This document shows positions 18,186 through 25,192 of a stretch of 64,000 bases of DNA, one piece after another. The notes below the pieces were generated by a model. That model had not been told where the DNA came from, searched no databases, and saw only the letters and a list, made by a program, of their open reading frames with translations. Positions within the stretch are counted from its first letter, which is position 1. The number at the start of each line of letters is the position of its first letter. Both the position numbers and the translations under genes were made by a program. This DNA comes from an uncultured Lachnospiraceae bacterium. Lineage in GTDB: Bacteria > Bacillota > Clostridia > Lachnospirales > Lachnospiraceae. The stretch lies in NCBI GenBank assembly GCA_934394565.1, contig CAKRQV010000014.1, positions 21,672-85,671 on the forward strand, given 5' to 3'.

Positions 18186-18551
18186 ATGGGGACAGTAATC
18201 GTAGTAGCCATACTGGTCGTGATCTGTATATACGGTGTGATCAGCTACAGAAAGAAGCTTACGGAGGGCTGCTGCGGCGGCGGTGGAGACAGTGTAAAGA
18301 AGGTCAAAGCCAGTGACCGTGATGCTAGCCATTATCCGTATACGGTTGTCATTGGTGTGGAGGGTATGACCTGCAGCAAATGTCAGACCCGTGTGGAGAA
18401 TGCGTTCAATACACAGGAAGGTATGTGGGGCGAGGTAGACTTGTCTAAGAATCAAGTGACTGTCCACATGAAGCAGAAGCAGGAAGAAAGTACACTCAAG
18501 GGACTTATTGAGAAGGCTGGATATATGCCATTGAAAGCTGAGTGGAAATAA
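18186..18551 (+). CDS. membrane-anchored heavy-metal-associated (HMA) domain protein
   Basis: The ATG at 18186 is chosen (AGAGG upstream, then a membrane helix); the frame extends upstream but that part is polar and has no ribosome site. The 121-residue protein has an N-terminal span VIVVAILVVICIYGVISY, a cysteine/glycine turn GCCGGGG, then an HMA fold with GMTCSKC (about 58-64) whose two cysteines bind soft metals such as Cu(I). The N-terminal part resembles the small Cys-rich proteins that accompany FeoB. It probably delivers or buffers a metal ion at the inner membrane face. No metal ATPase or FeoB is adjacent. It is convergent with the peptidase gene at 18831, with a long palindrome between. 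Confidence 0.8.
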   Translation: MGTVIVVAILVVICIYGVISYRKKLTEGCCGGGGDSVKKVKASDRDASHYPYTVVIGVEGMTCSKCQTRVENAFNTQEGMWGEVDLSKNQVTVHMKQKQEESTLKGLIEKAGYMPLKAEWK

Positions 18552-18585
18552 TCTTTCTGGGAAAGTAGGTTTATTTTACGACCAG

Positions 18586-18812
18586 AAAAGAGAGACTGTC
18601 CCGGGCTGGTGGCGGAGAGTGCCATATCTGTTTTCAAACGATTCGAAGTGCGGTTTTAGCTTTGACGAAATCCACGTCTTACGTAATCTTACGCGCGAGC
18701 CTGCTTTAGCGAGCGCGTTAGATGAAGTTAGACGTTAGTTCGGCAAAGCGTTGCACTTGTTTGAAAACAGATATGGCACTCTCCGCCACCAGCCCGGGGC
18801 AGTCTCTCTTTT
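18586..18812. repeat. long palindrome 2 between convergent genes
   Basis: Arms 18586-18639 and 18759-18812 are reverse complements with a single mismatch over about 54 bp. The interior folds further: AAGTGC...GCACTT, ACGTCTTACGT and a GC-rich tip around 18690-18718. The arms end in CTCTCTTTT on either strand, so the unit could terminate transcription from both sides. The length and near-perfect arm identity far exceed what termination needs. It contains CTTTGCCGA on the minus strand (18740-18748), also present inside palindrome 3. Confidence 0.85.
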
Positions 18813-18830
18813 CGTCCGTCTTAAAGATAT

Positions 18831-19799
18831 TTACAGACAATTTGCCAGAAACTCTTTGTCCGGTATTTTCGATGTCTGGATGGCATTCTGAATGGCCTGG
18901 ACCATGACTTCGGCAGCGAGAGTTCCGGCAACATTGATGTCGGCGAATACCTGTCCGGTGCTGGCAGCGTAGATGGAGTCACCATCGGCCATTGTGCCGA
19001 CCGGATTGATACATCTCGCATAGGCACAGCGTGTCATGGAAGCAATCTTGTTCATCTCTGCTTTGGTGAATGTGGCATTCGTAATCACAGCACCGATCGT
19101 TGTGTTGCCGGTGAACTGATCATGGGGCTTCATGAACCGGTACATTTCTTCGACAGTGTCCAGATAGCCCACACGGTCAGTGGTCTTCAGGCCGGCGATT
19201 TTGCGTCCATTTTTTGGATTGAAAACATCACCGAAAGCATTGACAACAACAACAGCTGCCATCTGTAGCGGCCCAAGCTCGACAGCAGCGATACCGAGAC
19301 CGGCTTTCGTAGCCTGTTTCATGCCGTAGAGTTTGCCGACGGTAGCACCGATACCTGCCCCGATATTACCGGTGCGGCTGTCAGTGCAGGCCATAGCCTG
19401 ACGGCAGGCAGCTTCACCGAGATCTGCGCCCGGGCGTACGTCAGCACTGCCGTAGCCCAGATCGTAGATGCAGGACTGGCAGACCAGAGGCACAAGGGCA
19501 TTGCCTGTGGGATATCCTATCCCCTGGGATTCGAGATAGCGCATAACACCGTCTGCCGCCGCCAGACCGTAGGCAGAGCCTCCGGAAAGGACGATGGCAT
19601 TGACCGGATTGTCTGCGGTTACCGGAGAGGTGAGCGGCGTTTCCCGGGAAGCCGGTCCGCCGCCGCTGATATCACAGCCGACACGCGCACCGTGGGGAAA
19701 GTACAGAACAGTCACGCCGGTTTTTGCCTTTTCATCTGCAGCGTGGCCGATGCGAAGGTTTTTCAGTTCCTTGATGGATATCTCTCGGGTAAATGACAT
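18831..19799 (-). CDS. P1 family (S58, DmpA-like) peptidase
   Basis: A 322-residue member of the self-cleaving P1/DmpA/NylC group, N-terminal nucleophile amidases that release N-terminal residues, in several cases beta-amino acids. The N-terminal third has SGGGPASRET and LSGGSAYGLAAADG. The processing site is visible in GNTTIGAVITNATFT (about residues 230-244), where cleavage before a Thr after Asn would free the nucleophile. The length is normal for the family. It lies 24 bp downstream of the pantothenate-type S component and is surely in its operon. Since pantothenate contains a beta-alanyl amide, hydrolysis or salvage of a pantothenate-related amide is an attractive inference only. Confidence 0.85.
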   Translation of the reverse strand: MSFTREISIKELKNLRIGHAADEKAKTGVTVLYFPHGARVGCDISGGGPASRETPLTSPVTADNPVNAIVLSGGSAYGLAAADGVMRYLESQGIGYPTGNALVPLVCQSCIYDLGYGSADVRPGADLGEAACRQAMACTDSRTGNIGAGIGATVGKLYGMKQATKAGLGIAAVELGPLQMAAVVVVNAFGDVFNPKNGRKIAGLKTTDRVGYLDTVEEMYRFMKPHDQFTGNTTIGAVITNATFTKAEMNKIASMTRCAYARCINPVGTMADGDSIYAASTGQVFADINVAGTLAAEVMVQAIQNAIQTSKIPDKEFLANCL

Positions 19800-19823
19800 A
19801 CGATGCCTCCTTTATCGTGTGGA

Positions 19824-20441
19824 TCAGGAACGCTTAAGTGCGGAAAACAGTGCACGGGAGACGATACTGCCGATGACAAAGCAGATACCGGCTTCAATCA
19901 GACCCTGGATGCCGACAAAAGCAGCAACAAAGAGGATCGGATTGCCTACGCCAAGTCCGGAAGCGATTCCCTGAATATATTCTGTGTTATAGAAAAAGAT
20001 ACACAAAAATCCCATAAAAAACAAGGTATTTAACAACGGGCATGCCAGAGAAGCAATATAATAGGAAATCTTCTTTGTGGAAGCTTTCTTATATAATGCG
20101 GCAAAGATCAGTCCGGTGAGCCAGCCTTCAAGTACACGGGCCACAATACAGGTGATAAAGGTGCCAACAGGGCTGATGGACAGCAGCATGGCGGCAAAAG
20201 CAGAGCTTCCGGTAAGTGCCATGTAAAAGCTGGTTGCGCCAAAAGCCAGACCGCAGACTGCACCGCCTTTGGGGCCGAGGATGATCGCACCGACGGCAAC
20301 CGGGATCGTCAGCAGTGTAACGGAAAGTCCTGGTGTACGGATGTAGCCAAGCGGAGTGAAGGACATGAGCAGGATGATCGCGATCATCATGGCAAGCTCC
20401 ACCATGTAACGGGTGTCAAATTTCTTGTTTGCTGTATGCAT
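19824..20441 (-). CDS. ECF transporter S component (PanT-like, pantothenate?)
   Basis: A 205-residue protein with about six membrane helices, typical of ECF S components of the 12822-type Pfam group. Recognisable segments are FTPLGYIRTPGLSVTLLTIP near the N-terminus and GPKGGAVCGLAFGATSF, which match pantothenate-class S components. AGAAGGAGAAC lies just before the ATG. No ECF T or A genes are linked, so it would use a shared energising module encoded elsewhere. It is the first gene of a two-gene minus-strand operon with the P1 peptidase. The substrate is inferred from family resemblance. Confidence 0.8.
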   Translation of the reverse strand: MHTANKKFDTRYMVELAMMIAIILLMSFTPLGYIRTPGLSVTLLTIPVAVGAIILGPKGGAVCGLAFGATSFYMALTGSSAFAAMLLSISPVGTFITCIVARVLEGWLTGLIFAALYKKASTKKISYYIASLACPLLNTLFFMGFLCIFFYNTEYIQGIASGLGVGNPILFVAAFVGIQGLIEAGICFVIGSIVSRALFSALKRS

Positions 20442-20961
20442 AACAGTTCTCCTTCTCGTCTGATAAAACGGCGCAAAAGCGTCCCCTGCTTTTCAGACAT
20501 TTTAGAATATGGGGAAATAAGCGTTATAGGAGAATGCACCAGAAAAAAGATCAGACTACATCTGCGGGTACAGATGCATATGTAGGCGCCGTAGCGGTCG
20601 TCTCATGGATGAAAAATAAGATCTGAAAATCACGATGCATTTTCTGTGGTGTGACAAGGCATATCTGAAAATGGATACTGGTGTTATCGGTAAACAGAAT
20701 CAGGCACGTATATCTCACATGGATAAGAATAACGCTCCCCAGTAAAATAGCATATTTGATCAAAAACTGCAATGCTGCGGATAGAAGTTTGCAATTTGGA
20801 CGCAATATAGTGCAGTTTCTGCGCAATCCCGGTATAGTTTCCCCGGAGCAAGTGTGCTATACTATACATCAAAAGAAAAAACAGTGATGCAAAGCAGCCG
20901 GATCATATATGACAAAGCAGGCGGCTCGCTGTGAAAGATGGAACAAAGGAGAATGATACAT
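20442..20961. other. 520-bp intergenic region between divergent operons
   Basis: Must contain the promoters of the PanT-like operon (minus) and the alpha-hydroxy-acid oxidase gene (plus). On the plus strand TATACT near 20864 followed by a leader of about 90 nt is the best -10, without a good -35. A hairpin CATCTGCGGGTACAGATG is at about 20560-20577. Short ORFs here lack ribosome binding sites and recognisable features. No riboswitch was recognised. Confidence 0.5.
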
Positions 20962-21978
20962 ATGACATATCAGGAGATCCTTAATAACGCAAAGGGCAAT
21001 ATGGGTCCTTGCAAGGTCTGTCCGGTCTGTGATGGAAGAGCCTGTAAAAACACAGTTCCAGGACCAGGAGCTAAAGGTGTTGGCGATACAGCAATCCGCA
21101 ATTATCAGAAATGGCAGGAAATCCGCGTCAATATGGACACGATCTGTGAAAATCGTCCGATCGATACTTCATTTGATCTATTCGGTGAAAGCTACAAATA
21201 TCCGATCTTCGCCGGACCGGTCGGAGCGATGAAGATGCATTACGGTGACAAATACGATGATCTGGAATACAATGAGATCCTTGTGCAGGCCTGTGCCGAT
21301 GCCGGGATTGCAGCTTTTACCGGTGATGGTTTAAATGAGCAGGTGGTCAAGGCCGCTGCTCGTGCAATCGGTAAAGCCGGCGGAAAAGGTATCCCGACTA
21401 TCAAGCCGTGGAGTCTTCCTCTGATCAGGGAAAAGATGGATATGGTCAAAGCTGCCGGAGCAAAGGTGATCGCCATGGATATCGATGCTGCAGGACTGCC
21501 TTTCCTGAAAAATATGGAGCCGCCCGCAGGTTCCAAGACCGTCGAGGAGCTCAAAGAAATCATCGCTTATGCGGATATGCCGTTTATTGTCAAGGGCATT
21601 ATGACGGTCAAAGGCGCTGTTAAGGCCATGGAGGCCGGAGCTGCGGGTATCATTGTATCCAATCACGGCGGCCGTGTGCTTGATCAGACACCGGCAACGG
21701 CAGAGGTGCTCGAGCGTATCGTGCTGGCTGTCGGCGGTAAGATGAAGATCCTTGTGGACGGAGGTATCCGCTCCGGCGTTGATGTATTCAAGGCACTGGC
21801 GCTGGGTGCTGATGCGGTAGTGATCGCCCGCCCGTATGTGACAGCCGTATATGGTGGCGCAGCTGAGGGTGTACAGGCATACACCGACAAGATCGGCGGC
21901 GAGCTTGCCGATACAATGGCTATGTGTGGCGCACACAGTCTGTCAGAGATTTCCAAGGACATGGTATTTACAAAATAA
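20962..21978 (+). CDS. FMN-dependent alpha-hydroxy-acid oxidase/dehydrogenase-like protein
   Basis: TIM-barrel flavoprotein of the lactate/glycolate/mandelate oxidase group, 338 residues. The start at 20962 follows AAAGGAG with about 10-nt spacing; the upstream in-frame ATG at 20953 is too close to it. Active-site features: VSNHGGRVLDQTPAT with the catalytic His, LVDGGIRSGVDVFKALALGA and ADAVVIARP for FMN phosphate binding. An N-terminal cysteine cluster, CKVCPVCDGRAC (four Cys), precedes the barrel and is absent from classical oxidases. It could bind a metal or Fe-S cluster and allow electron transfer other than to oxygen in an anaerobe, but this is speculative. Single gene, 28 bp ahead of galE. 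Confidence 0.82.
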   Translation: MTYQEILNNAKGNMGPCKVCPVCDGRACKNTVPGPGAKGVGDTAIRNYQKWQEIRVNMDTICENRPIDTSFDLFGESYKYPIFAGPVGAMKMHYGDKYDDLEYNEILVQACADAGIAAFTGDGLNEQVVKAAARAIGKAGGKGIPTIKPWSLPLIREKMDMVKAAGAKVIAMDIDAAGLPFLKNMEPPAGSKTVEELKEIIAYADMPFIVKGIMTVKGAVKAMEAGAAGIIVSNHGGRVLDQTPATAEVLERIVLAVGGKMKILVDGGIRSGVDVFKALALGADAVVIARPYVTAVYGGAAEGVQAYTDKIGGELADTMAMCGAHSLSEISKDMVFTK

Positions 21979-22006
21979 ATTATCAAATAAGGAGGTATTT
22001 TATATT

Positions 22007-23026
22007 ATGAAGATTCTTGTTACCGGAGGCGCCGGATATATCGGAAGCCATACCTGTGTAGAGCTGTTAAACGGGGGGTATGAGGTCGTAGTACTCGATA
22101 ACCTGTATAATTCCAGCAAAGAGGCGCTGAAAAGAGTAGAAAAGATTACAGGAAAGACCCTGACATTTTATGAGGGTGATATGCTGGATCGTGAGATTTG
22201 TGAAAAAATCTTTACTGAGCATAAAATTGATGCTGTTATTCATTTTGCCGGCCTGAAGGCTGTCGGCGAGTCTGTGGAGAAGCCGTGGGAATATTATTAC
22301 AATAATATCACAGGTACACTGATTCTGACTGATGTCATGAGAAAACATGGCTGCAAGAATATCGTATTTTCTTCTTCGGCCACTGTATACGGTGATCCGG
22401 CTTTCGTACCGATCACCGAGGAGTGCCCAAAGGGACAGATTACCAATCCGTACGGACAGACAAAAGGTATGCTTGAACAGATTCTGACGGATCTGCATGT
22501 CGGTGATCCGGAATGGAATGTGATTCTGCTTCGTTACTTCAATCCGATCGGTGCACATGAGAGCGGTCTGATCGGTGAAGATCCGAAGGGTATCCCGAAT
22601 AATCTCGTACCGTATATCGCACAGGTTGCAATCGGCAAGAGAGAATGTTTAGGCATATTTGGTAACGACTATCCGACACCGGATGGCACCTGCGTCCGCG
22701 ATTATATCCACGTTGTTGATCTGGCTGTAGGGCATGTATGTGCAATCCGTAAGCTGGAAACCAGCAAGGGTGTGCTGATCTACAATCTGGGTACAGGCAG
22801 AGGTTACAGCGTACTGGATGTACTGCATGCCTATGAAAAAGCCTGTGGCAAAGAGATTCCGTTCAAATTCTGTCCGCGTCGTGCAGGTGATGTACCGGCC
22901 TGCTATTCCGACCCGTCCAAGGCTGCCAGGGAGCTTGGATGGACAGCTAAGAGAGATATCGAGGAAATGTGTGCTGACAGCTGGAAATGGCAGTCCATGA
23001 ATCCGGACGGTTATGCAACAAAATAA
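22007..23026 (+). CDS. galE: UDP-glucose 4-epimerase
   Basis: Interconverts UDP-glucose and UDP-galactose (Leloir pathway, and supply of sugar nucleotides for surface polymers). The 339-residue protein starts at the ATG with AAGGAGG upstream. It has the NAD-binding GGAGYIGSH at residues 7-15, the catalytic Ser in FSSSATVYG and the Tyr-Lys pair in PYGQTK, then the GalE-specific LRYFNPIGAHESG and DGTCVRDYIHVVDLA. Length and motifs are standard for bacterial GalE. Followed by a good terminator. No other gal genes are linked. Confidence 0.96.
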   Translation: MKILVTGGAGYIGSHTCVELLNGGYEVVVLDNLYNSSKEALKRVEKITGKTLTFYEGDMLDREICEKIFTEHKIDAVIHFAGLKAVGESVEKPWEYYYNNITGTLILTDVMRKHGCKNIVFSSSATVYGDPAFVPITEECPKGQITNPYGQTKGMLEQILTDLHVGDPEWNVILLRYFNPIGAHESGLIGEDPKGIPNNLVPYIAQVAIGKRECLGIFGNDYPTPDGTCVRDYIHVVDLAVGHVCAIRKLETSKGVLIYNLGTGRGYSVLDVLHAYEKACGKEIPFKFCPRRAGDVPACYSDPSKAARELGWTAKRDIEEMCADSWKWQSMNPDGYATK

Positions 23027-23043
23027 ATAAGAAGTATATAGAA

Positions 23044-23086
23044 AAGATGTGGATAATTCATTATGAAGGATCCGCATCTTTTTTTG
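23044..23086 (+). terminator. Rho-independent terminator of galE
   Basis: AAGATGTGGAT / ATCCGCATCTT stem (one mismatch) with a 15-nt loop, followed by seven T. Confidence 0.85.
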
Positions 23087-23185
23087 ACCTTATGAAGGAA
23101 ATCCTGCAAAACAGAATAGCAATGTCTTATATCCGGATCTATGCGAAACGGCTTAACAAGGTATTTTGCACAGGTATAGAAATAG

Positions 23186-23224
23186 AAATGCCGCACAGCG
23201 TATAAACTGTACGGCATTTTCTGA
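23186..23224 (-). terminator. terminator of pyrG
   Basis: AAATGCCGCACAG and CTGTACGGCATTT pair over about 12 bp. On the minus strand the stem is followed by CTATTTCT; on the plus strand by TCTG. It lies 45 bp beyond the pyrG stop. Confidence 0.6.
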
Positions 23225-23263
23225 AAATATCTTTAGTTTAATGGTTACTAAATAATAGAAGCG

Positions 23264-24874
23264 TTATCTTTCTTCCATGTGCTTAACAGAAGCCTCCACA
23301 AATCCCTTGAACAGCGGATGCGGGCGGTTTGGTCTGGATTTCAGCTCCGGGTGTGCCTGTGTTCCGATGAAGAATGGATGATCTTTGATCTCGACCATTT
23401 CTACGATACGGCCGTCCGGGGAAATACCCACGAGAGACATGCCCTTGTCGGTCAGGACGGTACGGAAGTCGTTGTTGACCTCATAACGATGTCTGTGACG
23501 CTCATGGATCTCTTCTGCACCGTACAGCTCGTAGGATTTGCTGGTCTTGTCCAGCATACACGGATAGGAGCCGAGACGGAGCGTACCGCCGATATCGGTG
23601 ATACCGTTCTGATCCGGCATCAGGTCAATGACCGGATGTGTTGTCTGCGGATCAATCTCTGCACTGTTGGCGTCTGAATAACCTACGACATGGCGGGCAA
23701 ACTCAACAATACTTAACTGCATACCGAGGCAGAGACCCAGGAAAGGAACTTTGTGCTCGCGGGCATAGCGGATTGCTTCGATCTTGCCCTCGATACCACG
23801 GTTGCCAAAACCGCCAGGAACGAGGATACCATCGACATCGCCGAGAATCTCATCAACATTCTCCGGTGTGACTGTTTCGGAATCAATCCATTTGATATGG
23901 ACGGTCACGTGATTCGGGATACCGCCGTGCTTTAAGGCCTCAACAACGCTGATGTAGGCATCGTGCAGGGCGATATATTTACCAACCAGGGCAACGGTGA
24001 CTTCTTTTGTCGGGGTGCGCAGGTCGTTGATCATGTTTTTCCATTCGGTCAGATCCGGCTGGGGACACGGCAGATGCAGACATTCGCAGGCAATCTCTGC
24101 CAGATGCTCATTTTCCATGGCCAGTGGAGCTTCGTACAGATACTCAACATCCAGATTCTGTAAAACGTGAGAACTCGGTACGTTACAGAACAGGGCGATC
24201 TTGTCACGGATACCCTGGTCTACCGGATGCTCGGAACGGCAGACAATGATGTCCGGCTGGATACCGATACCCTGCAGCTCTTTGACGCTTGCCTGGGTTG
24301 GTTTTGTCTTTAATTCACCTGATGCATGCAGGTAGGGCAGCAGTGTGACATGGACAAGGATCGCATTTTCATGTCCGACATCATGCTGGAACTGACGGAT
24401 AGCTTCAAGGAACGGCTGGCTCTCAATATCACCGACAGTACCGCCCACTTCAATGATAGCGATACGGGTATCCGAGTCTGTGAAATTACGGTAAAAACGG
24501 TTCTTGATTTCGTTGGTGATGTGAGGGATAACCTGTACTGTGCCTCCGCCAAAGTCGCCGCGGCGCTCTTTTTGCAGTACTGACCAGTAAACTTTACCGG
24601 ATGTGACATTGGAATTTTTATCCAGGCTTTCGTCGATGAATCGCTCGTAGTGGCCGAGATCCAGGTCGGTCTCACAGCCGTCGTCAGTGACAAAGACCTC
24701 GCCGTGCTGAATCGGGTTCATGGTGCCTGGGTCGATGTTGATGTAGGGGTCAAATTTCTGCATGGTGACTTTGTATCCGCGGGCCTTTAACAGTCGGCCG
24801 AGAGATGCGGCGGTGATACCTTTTCCAAGGCCGGACACAACACCACCGGTAACAAATACGTACTTTACTGCCAT
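23264..24874 (-). CDS. pyrG: CTP synthase
   Basis: Converts UTP to CTP with ATP and glutamine. At 536 residues it is the usual length. The N-terminal amidoligase domain begins VFVTGGVVSGLGKGITAASL (P-loop-like). The C-terminal class I glutamine amidotransferase domain has the nucleophile elbow LGLCLGMQLS (Cys) and the His-Glu in AHPELKSRPN. AGAGGAG precedes the ATG. It stands alone on the minus strand, divergent from ftsH. The leader upstream (24875-25040) has a conspicuous folded structure; Gram-positive pyrG is commonly regulated by attenuation, but the known CTP-sensing GGGC start was not seen. Confidence 0.97.
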   Translation of the reverse strand: MAVKYVFVTGGVVSGLGKGITAASLGRLLKARGYKVTMQKFDPYINIDPGTMNPIQHGEVFVTDDGCETDLDLGHYERFIDESLDKNSNVTSGKVYWSVLQKERRGDFGGGTVQVIPHITNEIKNRFYRNFTDSDTRIAIIEVGGTVGDIESQPFLEAIRQFQHDVGHENAILVHVTLLPYLHASGELKTKPTQASVKELQGIGIQPDIIVCRSEHPVDQGIRDKIALFCNVPSSHVLQNLDVEYLYEAPLAMENEHLAEIACECLHLPCPQPDLTEWKNMINDLRTPTKEVTVALVGKYIALHDAYISVVEALKHGGIPNHVTVHIKWIDSETVTPENVDEILGDVDGILVPGGFGNRGIEGKIEAIRYAREHKVPFLGLCLGMQLSIVEFARHVVGYSDANSAEIDPQTTHPVIDLMPDQNGITDIGGTLRLGSYPCMLDKTSKSYELYGAEEIHERHRHRYEVNNDFRTVLTDKGMSLVGISPDGRIVEMVEIKDHPFFIGTQAHPELKSRPNRPHPLFKGFVEASVKHMEER

Positions 24875-24922
24875 AATAATTCTCCTCTATTTATAAACTT
24901 CGGTTACAAAAGGTAATAAATG

Positions 24923-25040
24923 TTCAGTACCTTCACAGTTACAATGCAAAATCCATTAAAATCGACCTCACCGATGGGATTTTGCACTCCTGTTTCACTT
25001 CCTGACGTCCTCTGCAGTAAGTGCTTCGGACTGTACTGAA
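24923..25040 (-). promoter_or_regulatory. structured leader of pyrG (three-way junction)
   Basis: TTCAGTAC (24923-24930) is complementary to GTACTGAA (25033-25040) and closes a domain holding two hairpins: TGCAAAATCC/GGATTTTGCA (24945-24954 with 24977-24986) and CACTT/AAGTG (24996-25000 with 25019-25023). It lies 49-166 nt upstream of the pyrG start and on the same transcript. There is no T-run after either hairpin. On the opposite strand it would be upstream of the ftsH promoter, so pyrG is the more likely client. Confidence 0.45.
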
Positions 25041-25140
25041 TAGTTAAAAATCGATTCTAGTATACTACACCAGACCGTGCAATGCCTAGCAATATTTAAA
25101 CTTTTTTTAGAAAGATTACTTGAATTTCACAATATGTTTG

Positions 25141-25169
25141 TTGATTTATGTCACGGATATCCGTATAAT
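25141..25169 (+). promoter_or_regulatory. ftsH promoter with a palindrome in the spacer
   Basis: TTGATT at 25141-25146, a 17-bp spacer and TATAAT at 25164-25169. The spacer contains the perfect 12-bp palindrome ACGGATATCCGT (25153-25164), a candidate operator. AAGGAGGA follows before the ATG at 25193. Confidence 0.65.
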
Positions 25170-25192
25170 AAACAGGAAATAAGGAGGACATC

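Noticed and set aside
20551..20887. Overlapping short ORFs in the gap before the alpha-hydroxy-acid oxidase gene
   Set aside because: No ribosome binding sites, no domain-like composition, both strands equally open; treated as noncoding.
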